Source of the DNA: Dictyobacter formicarum
Lineage (GTDB): Bacteria > Chloroflexota > Ktedonobacteria > Ktedonobacterales > Ktedonobacteraceae
Assembly (NCBI RefSeq): GCF_016587435.1
Contig: NZ_BNJJ01000007.1
Span: forward strand, 1 to 64,000
Length of the DNA: 64,000 nucleotides
Reading direction: 5' to 3'
Below the pieces are notes generated by a model, which worked only from the letters and a program-made list of their open reading frames with translations, made no database searches and was not told the DNA's origin. Shown one piece after another: positions 26,134-35,206 of the stretch (its first letter is position 1; every line of letters begins with the position of its first letter). Made by a program: the position numbers and the translations under genes.

Positions 26134-26967
26134 ATGACGGACGCGCATCACACCCGTAATGCAAGCAGGCTTATCGCATTCGCAGAGCAGGCGACCGCGA
26201 TTCTGCACAAGAACGAACGCGTGCGCATTCTCTGGCTCACTGGCAGTCTGGCAAAAGGAACGGCAGACGGGCAGAGCGACGTGGACCTGCGCACAGCTGT
26301 GCGCGCAGAGGATTTCGCGACGATCGAGCAGTGGTGGCCAGACTTGCTCGACCAGATCGCTCCAACCGTCTGGAAGCATCGCTGGCCAGGATCAACCGAC
26401 GAAGCTATCCTCGGCGCGATTACGACCGACTATGTACGCTTTGATGTGGTGGTTCAGTCGATGCAGGATAGGAAGCCGCGCACGTATGAAGCGGCACGGC
26501 TGTTATTCGATAAGGATGATCAGGCAAAACACTTTCTCCTGACGCAACCCCCACCTCCTCATGACCCCTCTACGCGCCTGACGCCTCTGGTAGAAGAGTT
26601 TATCCGCCTCGTGGGCATGTTGCCCATCGTGGTCGAACGCGATGATGTACCCATAGGCATGGAGGGGCAACTGGCCCTCCATAGCATGCTCATAAGCTTG
26701 CTGCTGCTGGAGAACGGGATTGATCGTATGTCCAGCGGCAAACGGCATGTTGCCGCACATCTCAACGACGAGCAGCGAGCTCTGCTGGCACAGATACCAG
26801 CCCTGGCTCCAACCATAGAGTCCATTACTGAAGGGATCCGGGCCTATGCTCGACTGTTTCTGCCACGAGCGCGACGCTTAATGGAAAGCTACGGGCAACC
26901 CTATCCAGAAGCATTCGAAGCGGCAACCATCCGCCATCTGCGGGAGACGCTTGGCTTGAACCTATAG
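26134..26967 (+). CDS. Nucleotidyltransferase-domain protein
   Basis: A 277-residue protein; ATG 26134 has AAAGG 10 bases upstream, while an in-frame ATG at 26116 would add six residues. WLTGSLAKGTADGQSDVDLR shows the G-S-x-(8-10)-D-x-D signature of polymerase-beta-type nucleotidyltransferases, and YVRFDVVVQS supplies the third acidic residue. The second half is helical, as in antibiotic nucleotidyltransferases (lincosamide or aminoglycoside type). Resistance is possible but unproven. The mobile element copy 3 starts 27 bp after the stop. Confidence 0.82.
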   Translation: MTDAHHTRNASRLIAFAEQATAILHKNERVRILWLTGSLAKGTADGQSDVDLRTAVRAEDFATIEQWWPDLLDQIAPTVWKHRWPGSTDEAILGAITTDYVRFDVVVQSMQDRKPRTYEAARLLFDKDDQAKHFLLTQPPPPHDPSTRLTPLVEEFIRLVGMLPIVVERDDVPIGMEGQLALHSMLISLLLLENGIDRMSSGKRHVAAHLNDEQRALLAQIPALAPTIESITEGIRAYARLFLPRARRLMESYGQPYPEAFEAATIRHLRETLGLNL

Positions 26968-26993
26968 GTAACCTCGTGACACCACACGTCGGC

Positions 26994-27327
26994 CCTGGCG
27001 CCCGGCTCATCTTTGCCACCGTAACCCTCGCCAGAACAAACGCAACAAGAAAAGCGAAAACCCATAGGTTCGAGGCTTGCCCTCGATTGCCCCACCGTTT
27101 GTGGGGCCCTGTGTCCTTGCCGCTCGGTATCTCGTAGGATGACACCTTCCCCCACGTGGTGCCCAAAAGCGGCCTTTGCTTTTGGGCACCACGTGGGGGA
27201 AGGCGATGGTGAAGAGCGGAGCCACGTCGTAGGGATACAGGGCCGCCACGCTGCGGCGGGCGGCAATCGAGGGCAAGCCTCGAACCTATGGGTTTCCTCT
27301 TTTCTTGTGCCGTTTGGTTCTCTTCTG
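26994..27327. repeat. Mobile hairpin element, copy 3 (complete)
   Basis: The best-preserved copy. About 38-bp imperfect inverted ends (27031-27068 and 27288-27327) contain ACAAGAAAAG and its complement, followed inward by CCCATAGG and the hairpins at 27069-27088 and 27265-27284. An inner perfect 26-bp stem pairs 27145-27170 with 27178-27203. GCCCCAC..GTGGGGC and GGCCCTGTGTCC..GGATACAGGGCC add further paired arms. The whole element could fold into one long branched structure. Minus-strand frames inside it are by-products and encode nothing recognisable. Confidence 0.85.
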
Positions 27328-27350
27328 CTTAAATGAAATACAACTGAACA

Positions 27351-28169
27351 TTAATGGACTGTGGTCAATCGCTCGCTTCGCGTGGATGCGGGCTGGGCGC
27401 AGACGCGGCGGGCACGAACAGCCAGCGATGGTTCAGCCCACCAGCCTGTGCGCCTGGGATGAGCGCTGCGGGTCACCAAGCCCTGCAATCCCTGGCAGGT
27501 ACGTTCGCGTCCCAACCAGCGTACAACCTGGGCATCGGCCAGCAAGGCCAGGCGATATTTGTGCCAGCCAGCCAGCACGAGAGAGCTTAATAGCACAATG
27601 AGAGCCAGCCAGAACGGCCAGGAGAATACTTGCTTCCAGGCCAGCCAGAACGAGGTCAGGCTGGCAATGACAACCAGGAGGCCCAGTAGACGGGAAATGA
27701 TAAGTTGTCCGGGCTTCAGGTAGCAGAGGTAACGTGCCAGCCCACTGGCCAGCAAGACATCCAGTTCGTCCTGCTCCAGCATGCGTTCAAAACCCCGGCT
27801 GAATGTAATATGGATAGCGGAAGGCCACAAGAGCGAGACACCGATGGTCGGCAGCAGCCTGCGTCGGCGTAGATGATAGCGTAAACGAGGAGAAATCCAA
27901 CCCTGAACATGTGCCTCCGCAGCCACATTACGCAGTGCTTCCTGCAGGTAAAACGGCACCAGGCGTATGGGGCGCCGGGCGCGCCTCAGCCAGCTCGGAC
28001 CATCCAGGCGCACACGCCGCCGCCGCGTCAGCTGCTCCTGTACATCCATCCAGGCCGCAGAAGACAAAGGCTGCTCCTTGAGGGGAGGACCATAATAGTC
28101 TGTGAGCAGTTGCTCCAGGTCTCCAGCCCGCTGCTGTTTGGGCGACTTGTCAAAAGATTTATGCGTCAC
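27351..28169 (-). CDS. Membrane protein resembling an M48/M56 peptidase without the HExxH site
   Basis: A 272-residue protein whose ATG overlaps the stop of the ECF sigma gene (ATGA). The N-terminus is cytosolic and Arg rich, and two hydrophobic segments lie near 160-205. LEQDELDVLLASGLARYLC sits where M48 and M56 peptidases have ELDAVLAHExxH, but the His-Glu-His residues are absent. The later part (LADAQVVRWLGRERTCQGL, then AEPSLAVRARRV) mirrors the M48 segment that carries the third zinc ligand and HPS-x-x-x-R. It is therefore probably a catalytically dead relative. Translational coupling to the sigma factor suggests it acts as its membrane partner or anti-sigma protein. Confidence 0.65.
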   Translation of the reverse strand: MTHKSFDKSPKQQRAGDLEQLLTDYYGPPLKEQPLSSAAWMDVQEQLTRRRRVRLDGPSWLRRARRPIRLVPFYLQEALRNVAAEAHVQGWISPRLRYHLRRRRLLPTIGVSLLWPSAIHITFSRGFERMLEQDELDVLLASGLARYLCYLKPGQLIISRLLGLLVVIASLTSFWLAWKQVFSWPFWLALIVLLSSLVLAGWHKYRLALLADAQVVRWLGRERTCQGLQGLVTRSAHPRRTGWWAEPSLAVRARRVCAQPASTRSERLTTVH

Positions 28170-28744
28170 AGGCTGCTTCCTCCTCTTGAATCTTCTAATA
28201 AATAGTGTCGCAGTTGCTCACGGGCACGATTTAAGCGCGACTTGACGGTCCCAATCGGCCAATCCAGCACACTGGCAATATCGCTCTCGGTCAGGTCGGC
28301 TCCGTAGCGCAAAGCGACCACGCGGCGCTGCTCAGCGCTCAAGCGGGCCAGCGCCTGGCGCACCTCCTCGCGCTGTGCCACCAGTTCTTGCAGATCGCGC
28401 TGCTCCTCGCCATACACCACGCCCGCGAGCGCTTCCTGCTCCAGCACATCATGAAGAGATAGTGGATGCAAATGCAGGCGCTGCTTCTCCATCACATCCA
28501 GGGCATGACGATAGAGTATGCGCATCAGCCAGGGACGAAACGGACTACCAGCTTGAAAGCGAGGCAAACCGCGCCAGGCCAGCAAAAACGCGCCCTGAGT
28601 AATCTCCTCAGCCAGGGGTCGCTGATGACACATCCTGAGGGCCGCCGCCATGGCCAGGGCGTGATGCAATTCCCATAACTGCTGGAACGCCCACTGGTCT
28701 CCATGGCGTGCCCGCTCGACAAGGTCAGCTTCGCAGATAGACAC
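28166..28744 (-). CDS. ECF-type RNA polymerase sigma factor
   Basis: A 192-residue protein. The GTG at 28744 has GGGAGG 7 bases upstream and gives MSICEADLVERARHGD, the usual ECF start; an ATG at 28771 is possible. Region 2 includes LAEEITQGAFLLAWRGLPRF and PFRPWLMRILYRHALD. Region 4 reads LSAEQRRVVALRYGADLTESDIASVLDW followed by PIGTVKSRLNRAREQL, a clear helix-turn-helix. It directs RNA polymerase to stress or envelope promoters. The overlapping downstream membrane protein probably controls it. Confidence 0.92.
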   Translation of the reverse strand: MSICEADLVERARHGDQWAFQQLWELHHALAMAAALRMCHQRPLAEEITQGAFLLAWRGLPRFQAGSPFRPWLMRILYRHALDVMEKQRLHLHPLSLHDVLEQEALAGVVYGEEQRDLQELVAQREEVRQALARLSAEQRRVVALRYGADLTESDIASVLDWPIGTVKSRLNRAREQLRHYLLEDSRGGSSL

Positions 28745-29029
28745 ACCGTCCCTCCCTTCTAACAAATACATACGGGAGGAGCACGCCAAAAGGTTCCGCC
28801 TGATCAGCTATCCTCAACATCCGTCTGCAAGTTAGCTTTGAGCGCCCCTCATCGCGGCGATCATTTTCAGCGCCTGCTTACTCTAATATCTAGCACCCAA
28901 AAAATCCTATTTTAGCGTTTCTTAACAAGAAAAAGAAATGATCCTGTCTCTAATATTGACTGAAATATATTATAACGCAGAAAAATAAGTCATCAGAAAA
29001 GCGTTTTTTAATAGGTAAGGAGATCTAAT

Positions 29030-31030
29030 ATGCGGAAGAAATCTTTCTTTCGGCCATTCCTATGGATGGCGTGCCTACTCCCACTATTGCTTCTCACAGC
29101 CTGTACGAGCCAGCCGACGCTAGACACCAGCGAGCCACCCACAATACCAACAATTGGCAAGACACCTGCGGCACACACCCCTTCTTTCCCCGAAGGGAAG
29201 GTACTCTTCACCTATAAAGGCCATCAGCAGCGGGGTTCTGATGGTCGCATGCGACATGTGACAGAGATACAGTGGTCACCCGATGGCAAACGCATTGCCT
29301 CCAGCGATGGGGTAACACTCGACATCTGGGATGCCTTGACCGGTGAGCACGCCTTCAGGGTCCCGTTGAAGTCAATTGGCCGCTTCACCTGGTCGCCTGA
29401 TAACAGATATATCGCGACAACGGAAAGTAAAACGGATTCCAGTATTCAGATCTGGGATACAACCACGAACAAAATAAAACTTGTCCTGGCAGGAAAGGTC
29501 AATCCGCTTGTTGCTCCCGTCTGGTCCCCTGACGGCAAATATATCGCTGCCAGCGATCTCACACGCAAAACGGTACAGATCTGGAACCCGGCAAGCGGCA
29601 AGATCCTTTTCAATCTGGCCTCACCTGTTTCAAGCATACAACTCCTGGCCTGGGCGCCTGATAGCCAGCGCCTCGCAAAAGCTACCTGGAACAACATCCA
29701 GATTTTGAGCATCCCTTCCGGGAAAGTTCTGGCAACCAATCCTCTGCCTTTAACCTCAGCAATCGCGGCTTCCTGGTCGCCCGATGGCAAACAACTCACC
29801 ACTACCACCAATTCCCCAGGCCGAAAACCAGCAATCGCCATCTGGTCTAGTGCCACGGGTAAGCTTGTTTCCATGTATACCGGCTATGATTTGTGGCCCT
29901 CGCTGGTGCAATTCTCACCCGATGGGAAACGCCTGCTGGTTGTTGACGGCTATGTCAATCCGCAGGTACAAATAAGAGATGTGGCAACCGGCAATTTCAT
30001 TTTCTCTTATACAGGGGTGGTGCACGGGCTAGTCTCAACAGCGGCCTGGTCTCCTGATGGCAAATACATCACATCCAGCGATGAAAATACGATCCAGGTC
30101 TGGAGCGCCACGCCCGGACGTGAAATGCTCACCTACCTGGGTCTGTCATCGCTGGACGGCAATGGTGACTATGGGGTAGCGGCGCTGGCATACGCGCCCA
30201 ACGGCCAGTATATCGTCGCATCTGGTGACGACAAAAAGAAGACAATCCAGGTCTGGAGCGCCAAAAATGGGGCGCATATCCTGACGCGCTCCGGAGTGGC
30301 AAGAAGCCTGGCCTGGTCCCCGAACAGTGCCTTGATCGCCTCGGCTCAAACGGATAATACAATCTACATCTGGAACGCGCTAACGGGGCAGCAATTACTG
30401 GCGTATAAGGGCCACCAGACGATCATCCAAAAAGTAAGCTGGTCGCCCGATGGAAAAAGCCTGGTATCCGCCGACATCGACGGCCATATCCAGATCTGGG
30501 ACGCCAGCACCGGCCACCTCCGCACCAGCCTGACCGATCCGCGGCGCGATCTGTTTGCTCTAGCACTTTCTCCTGATGGGCACTTTCTGGTTGAAGGCGG
30601 CAGTTCCTTGAACGTCTGGAATCTTGCGACAGGAAAAATCGTCTATACCTACAAAGGGCAGAGCACGCTCATTTACGCTGCCTCCTGGTCACCCGACAGC
30701 AAGCGTATCGCCTCGGCAAGTTATGATCAGACCGTCCAGGTCTGGGACGCGACAACTGGCGGACATCCACTCACCTATCGCAATCACCATGAGAAAGTGT
30801 TTCTGGTCGCCTGGTCTCCTGATGGCAAATACCTTGTCTCAGCTAGCAGTGACCTGCCCAGGCGCAGCATCCAGGTCTGGAACGCCAGCACGGGCAAAAC
30901 CGTTGTTACCTACGACGGAGTATTATCAAATGTGTCAGCGCTAGACTGGGCCCCTGACAGCACAGCGATTGCATTGGGAGGCTTACAAACGCAAGATATA
31001 AACATTGTCCAGCTCTGGCATCCTTTCTGA
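29030..31030 (+). CDS. WD40-repeat lipoprotein, 14 blades
   Basis: A 666-residue protein with a signal ending in LLLLTAC (lipobox, Cys near 25), a Thr/Pro linker to about 50 and then 14 repeats of the form WSPDGKxIA...IQVWDAxTG. I count 14 SPDG-like turns (for example IQWSPDGKRIA, LAYAPNGQYIV, LDWAPDSTAIA), enough for two seven-bladed propellers. It should be anchored outside the membrane and act as a binding scaffold. RBS TAAGGAG. No partner gene is adjacent except the sensor kinase downstream. Confidence 0.88.
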   Translation: MRKKSFFRPFLWMACLLPLLLLTACTSQPTLDTSEPPTIPTIGKTPAAHTPSFPEGKVLFTYKGHQQRGSDGRMRHVTEIQWSPDGKRIASSDGVTLDIWDALTGEHAFRVPLKSIGRFTWSPDNRYIATTESKTDSSIQIWDTTTNKIKLVLAGKVNPLVAPVWSPDGKYIAASDLTRKTVQIWNPASGKILFNLASPVSSIQLLAWAPDSQRLAKATWNNIQILSIPSGKVLATNPLPLTSAIAASWSPDGKQLTTTTNSPGRKPAIAIWSSATGKLVSMYTGYDLWPSLVQFSPDGKRLLVVDGYVNPQVQIRDVATGNFIFSYTGVVHGLVSTAAWSPDGKYITSSDENTIQVWSATPGREMLTYLGLSSLDGNGDYGVAALAYAPNGQYIVASGDDKKKTIQVWSAKNGAHILTRSGVARSLAWSPNSALIASAQTDNTIYIWNALTGQQLLAYKGHQTIIQKVSWSPDGKSLVSADIDGHIQIWDASTGHLRTSLTDPRRDLFALALSPDGHFLVEGGSSLNVWNLATGKIVYTYKGQSTLIYAASWSPDSKRIASASYDQTVQVWDATTGGHPLTYRNHHEKVFLVAWSPDGKYLVSASSDLPRRSIQVWNASTGKTVVTYDGVLSNVSALDWAPDSTAIALGGLQTQDINIVQLWHPF

Positions 31031-31294
31031 GCAAGCTCAGAAAAAACCCAGGGGACGGTTACGTTCACAAAGACGCATTTGATGGGTACGCAGATGCTCA
31101 CCTTGTCTGTTGCTCTATTCGTGGTGTAATCTGAACGCATCTTCACCAATGTGAAAGCATGTGTGCAGGATGAGGATGGTGAGTATGGTCGCGCCAGCGA
31201 AGATGAGTCATAGGGGCAGGCAGCAGATGGTGGTACATGCAGCGTCCTTCAAGCGTCCGGCGCTGTTCCACATAGAGAAAGATGAGGCAGGAGG

Positions 31295-34200
31295 ATGGAG
31301 GGCTATCTGGCAACCCGGAGCATTGCGCAACAGCTAGGTGTCAAGTTTGAAACGGTACGTCGCTGGGTGCGGCAGAGAAAACTTCCCGCTTTGCCGCTCG
31401 GAGGCGCGGGCTCTCGCATCAGCGAGACGGCGTATGAGGCGTCTTCTCACCAACAATCTGATGCTATCGTCCCATCCTTCACGGGCCCACCTTTCCTGCC
31501 GCTACAGGAACTATCGGAGGCTGAGAAGCACCTCGCCCACATGGCCGCCATCATCGATTCCTCGCAAGATGCTATTATCGGAAAAACGCTCGATGGCATC
31601 ATCACGAGCTGGAATGCCAGCGCAAGTCGCCTCTACGGCTATACGGAGGCTGAAATACTGGGCCGCCCGATTACCCTGATCATCCCCGAGGAACGACACG
31701 CCGAGTATACACACATTATGGAACGATTACGTCGGGGCGAACGTGTCGAAGCTCTGGATACCATGCGTCAGCACAAGGACGGCACACGTTGTCCGGTCTC
31801 GATCACCATCTCACCCGTGCATAATACCAAAGGCGAGCTCATCGGAGCTGCCATCACCGCTCGCGATATCAGCGAGCGCGTGCAGATGGAAGCGGCCCTG
31901 CACACGAGCGAAGAGCGTTTCCGGGCCACCTTTGAACAGGCGGCGGTGGGCATAGCGCATGTTGCCCCGGATGGGCGCTTTCTCGCGGTCAATCAGCGGC
32001 TCTGCGATATGGTCGGCTATACTCGTGAGGAACTCCTCGCGCGCACCTTTCAAGACATCACCTTCCCCGACGACCTGGAGATCGATCTCGCCTACGTGGG
32101 CCAGTTGCTCTCGGGCAAGCGGCAGACCTACACGATGGAAAAACGCTACGTATGCCGCGATGGGTCGCTGATCTGGATCGATTTGACAGTCTCATTGGTA
32201 CGCGATGAGCATGGCATCCCTCGGTACTTCATTTCTGTGATCGAAGATATTGATGAACGCAAGCACTTAGAAACGATCCTTGAACGTGAGCAGCAAGTGC
32301 TCCAGCAGATCACGGACAATATTCCGGATGTGATTGAGCGGTTTGACCGCTCCTTTCGGCGCCTCTACGTCAACCCCGCTATAACGGTCGCCACTGGCAA
32401 GCTGCCTGAAGAGATGATCGGCAAAACGAATGAGGAACTGGGCATGCCAGAGGAGGCATTGGCTCTCTGGAACACTGCGCTCAGGAGGGTGGTAGAGACA
32501 GGAGAAACAGGCAACCTGGAATTTTCCATTCCCTCTGCAACAGGTCCGCGCTTCTATCAGTCACATCTGGTTCCTGAACGCAATGCTCAGGGAGAAATTA
32601 CTTCGATTCTCTCCGTTGCCCGCGACATGACAGATCTCAAGCAGACGCAAGCGGCGCTGGCTCAGAGTGAAGCACGAGCGCGCCGCTTCGTCGATTCTAA
32701 TATTATCGGCGTGGTCATCGCCGACATGAACGGGATCATTGAGGCCAACGACGCCTTTCTGAACCTGATCGGCGCGACCCATGAGGACCTGGAAGTCGGG
32801 AAGGTTGACTGGCGGGCGGTGACGCCGCCAGAATACCTGCCGCGTGATGATCTTGGCTTGCAAGAGTTGCGCGAACGCGGGGTCTGTACGCCCTTTGAGA
32901 AAGAGTATGTGCGCTCGGATGGCAGTCGGGTCGCGGTTCTTATCGGGGCGGCCGCCGTACAAATAGAACCTCTACAATGGGTCTGCTTCATCCTTGACAT
33001 CACTGAGCGCAAGCGCCAGGAGCAGCGCCTCCAGCAGGCATTGGATGCACTGCTCCTGGTCGCAGCGGCCCTGGTTATCCGCAAGGAGCCCACTGGCGCA
33101 CTACAACACGATACTGCTCCATACACGGCGACCGCTCGACGTGTCCTGGTCCCCATTTGCCAGGTGCTTTCCTGTCAGGGAGCAATCCTGACGAAATTCT
33201 TCCCGGCCAGTGATATGATCGATATGCTCGTCACCGTTGGTTTTGACAGCTCTACCGAGCAGACCATATTTGGCCGTCTGCGGGGACAGTCCCTCTCCAG
33301 CCGGTTTGAAGACGAGACGCTTGTCGCGCGGTTGCATCGAGGAGAGGTGGTGACCCTTGACTTGACTCAAGAGCCCTACTCCCAGCGTCAACCTCGGCCG
33401 GACCTGCATACAGCTGTCGTCATCCCCGTCCGGTTAGGAGAGGAACTGGTCGGGCTCCTCACGCTGTATCTCCAGGCCGGGCGAGCCAGCTACACACAAT
33501 GGGAATATACGCTTGCCGTTGCGATGGCAAAGCTGGCGGCATTGCTCATTGAGCGGGAACGCTTGTTCACTGAGCGTAAGGAGGCGGAGATGCAGGCGCG
33601 GACTGCACAAGAGGTCACGCGGCAGATGGACGATTTCATCGGGATCGTGAGCCATGAACTCAAGACTCCCCTTACGGCAATCAAGGGCAATCTACAGCTG
33701 GTCACGCGACAACTGCAGCGGTTGCAAGCGCAGGTGTCAGCACCGGAAGAAGAAAACGCGAAGACGACGGCCACAGCTCTGATGCTCTTGAGTCGAGCAA
33801 CGGGACAGTTGAGCATGCAGACCCGTATGGTGAATGACCTGCTCGATGTCTCACGCCTGCGGACTGAGCGGCTGGAGTTGCAAGTGGACCGGTGTGATCT
33901 GATACGGATCGTGCAGGAGGTGGTGGAAGACCAGCGCGTCCTTGCTCCGACTCGTCACATCGAGCTGCACGCCACGGTTCAGGATATACCAGTCTATGCC
34001 GATGCCGGGCGCGTAGGACAGGTCCTGACCAACTATCTCAACAACGCTCTCAAATATTCGAAGGCAAGCTACCCGGTGGACATCCACGTGAGCCTGGAGG
34101 GTGCGATGGCGCGTGTTGCCGTACAGGATCACGGACCGGGTCTCTCTCCAGAACAGCAGCAGCACATCTGGGAGCGCTTTTATCGGGTCCCCGACATCAA

Positions 34201-34348
34201 GGTGATGAGTGGCTCAGGCGTCGGACTCGGACTTGGGCTGCATATCAGCAAACAACTCATTGAGCGCCAGAGTGGCCAGGTTGGTGTGGAGAGCGTGCCG
34301 GGAGCAGGCTCGACCTTCTGGTTTACGCTCCCACGCGTTCAGTCGTAG
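31295..34348 (+). CDS. Hybrid-architecture sensor: HTH, four PAS, GAF, histidine kinase
   Basis: A 1017-residue protein. Residues 1-50 (YLATRSIAQQLGVKFETVRR, then WVRQRKLPALP) are an excisionase/MerR-like helix-turn-helix, unusual at the front of a kinase. PAS domains follow at about 75-195, 200-325, 335-455 and 465-580, each ended by a RDISER or DITERK-like motif, then a GAF domain at about 590-765. The HisKA box VSHELKTPLTAIKG holds the phospho-His near 785. The ATPase domain has NYLNNALKYSKAS (N box), DHGPGLS and GVGLGLGLHIS (G boxes). No transmembrane segment, so a cytosolic sensor of redox, light or ligands. No response regulator is adjacent; the lone receiver at 1008 is a candidate partner. 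Confidence 0.88.
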   Translation: MEGYLATRSIAQQLGVKFETVRRWVRQRKLPALPLGGAGSRISETAYEASSHQQSDAIVPSFTGPPFLPLQELSEAEKHLAHMAAIIDSSQDAIIGKTLDGIITSWNASASRLYGYTEAEILGRPITLIIPEERHAEYTHIMERLRRGERVEALDTMRQHKDGTRCPVSITISPVHNTKGELIGAAITARDISERVQMEAALHTSEERFRATFEQAAVGIAHVAPDGRFLAVNQRLCDMVGYTREELLARTFQDITFPDDLEIDLAYVGQLLSGKRQTYTMEKRYVCRDGSLIWIDLTVSLVRDEHGIPRYFISVIEDIDERKHLETILEREQQVLQQITDNIPDVIERFDRSFRRLYVNPAITVATGKLPEEMIGKTNEELGMPEEALALWNTALRRVVETGETGNLEFSIPSATGPRFYQSHLVPERNAQGEITSILSVARDMTDLKQTQAALAQSEARARRFVDSNIIGVVIADMNGIIEANDAFLNLIGATHEDLEVGKVDWRAVTPPEYLPRDDLGLQELRERGVCTPFEKEYVRSDGSRVAVLIGAAAVQIEPLQWVCFILDITERKRQEQRLQQALDALLLVAAALVIRKEPTGALQHDTAPYTATARRVLVPICQVLSCQGAILTKFFPASDMIDMLVTVGFDSSTEQTIFGRLRGQSLSSRFEDETLVARLHRGEVVTLDLTQEPYSQRQPRPDLHTAVVIPVRLGEELVGLLTLYLQAGRASYTQWEYTLAVAMAKLAALLIERERLFTERKEAEMQARTAQEVTRQMDDFIGIVSHELKTPLTAIKGNLQLVTRQLQRLQAQVSAPEEENAKTTATALMLLSRATGQLSMQTRMVNDLLDVSRLRTERLELQVDRCDLIRIVQEVVEDQRVLAPTRHIELHATVQDIPVYADAGRVGQVLTNYLNNALKYSKASYPVDIHVSLEGAMARVAVQDHGPGLSPEQQQHIWERFYRVPDIKVMSGSGVGLGLGLHISKQLIERQSGQVGVESVPGAGSTFWFTLPRVQS

Positions 34349-34477
34349 AAGAAGCACTGGCTGTTTTCAGGTCCTCTGCGCTCCCGACTCCCCTCTTCCC
34401 TGAAACAAAAAAATTATTCTGACGTGTCGAGAGGTAGATGGCCTGATAGCAGAAGAGCCAGGAAAGGAAAGGAAAGG

Positions 34478-34999
34478 ATGAGAAGCTGCATACTTTGTAA
34501 CAAACGCAACGTCGTTCGGGGAAGTATCATAGCGGTGCTGTTACTCACCCTGTTCACGATGATGAGTTTTACCGCATTGGCTCATGATCAAAATAGACAC
34601 GTCACGAGCTCCCCTACAGTTACATCTCCTTCTGGAACAGCAGATTTAAGATGGGATCCACGGAATAGGGTGATTACCGCGACCCTTCATCTCAGAGGAT
34701 TACAACCACGAAGTAATCACGCCGCGCATATCCATACCGGTTCTTGCGCATCAATGGGAAAAATTCTTTATCCATTCAAAAATGCCGTTGCTGATGCAGC
34801 AGGAAATGCGACATCAGTAGCTACCGTTAAGAATGTGACTGGCGGCATATCAGCAAAGGGCTGGAACGTCGTGGTTCACCGTGGATCCACTGCCCAAACG
34901 GGTGATCTTCTTTGTGGAGATGTTGTCAATTCAAAGAGGACAACATCGGTATCCGTGCCATTGCGAGCAGTCCCCGCAATGCATCAGAAAGGGGCCTAG
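34478..34999 (+). CDS. Secreted CHRD / Cu-Zn-SOD-like domain protein
   Basis: A 173-residue protein from ATG 34478, preceded by repeated GGAAA blocks that form the ribosome site. A hydrophobic signal (SIIAVLLLTLFTMMSFTALA) ends near 40. The mature part contains ITATLHLRGLQPRSNHAAHIH followed by TGSCASMGKIL, the pattern of CHRD and Cu-Zn superoxide dismutase-like folds, and WNVVVHRG later. Two His in HIH and one in VVHRG could bind metal, but the full SOD ligand set is not seen. Probably extracellular; function unknown. Confidence 0.65.
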   Translation: MRSCILCNKRNVVRGSIIAVLLLTLFTMMSFTALAHDQNRHVTSSPTVTSPSGTADLRWDPRNRVITATLHLRGLQPRSNHAAHIHTGSCASMGKILYPFKNAVADAAGNATSVATVKNVTGGISAKGWNVVVHRGSTAQTGDLLCGDVVNSKRTTSVSVPLRAVPAMHQKGA

Positions 35000-35068
35000 C
35001 ATCGCTAACTTTTCGCTGGAGTCGGGGATAGTAGCCAGGAAGATACAGGATGTCAACCTGCAAGTGGC

Positions 35069-35137
35069 GGCAAGCGACTCTGAATATTGGGTGGAAGGTT
35101 TGCCTTTCCATCGTACCAACATTCAGAGTCGCTTGCC
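35069..35137. repeat. 17-bp inverted repeat hairpin
   Basis: GGCAAGCGACTCTGAAT (35069-35085) is the complement of 35121-35137. The stem continues imperfectly inward (GGTGGAAGG against CCTTTCCATC). It lies between two plus-strand genes, has no strong T run, and looks like a mobile or structural hairpin more than a terminator. Confidence 0.6.
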
Positions 35138-35206
35138 TTTATCAGGCTGTTACTGTCTGTTCAACGTTGTAACGCATCACTCTAATAGGAAGGAAAGGAA
35201 GATGTT

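Noticed and set aside
31031..31110. CCAGGGGACGGTTACGTTCAC-like sequence reminiscent of DNA flanking REP-type transposases
   Set aside because: No transposase or inverted repeat is present, and the likeness rests on memory of a short string.
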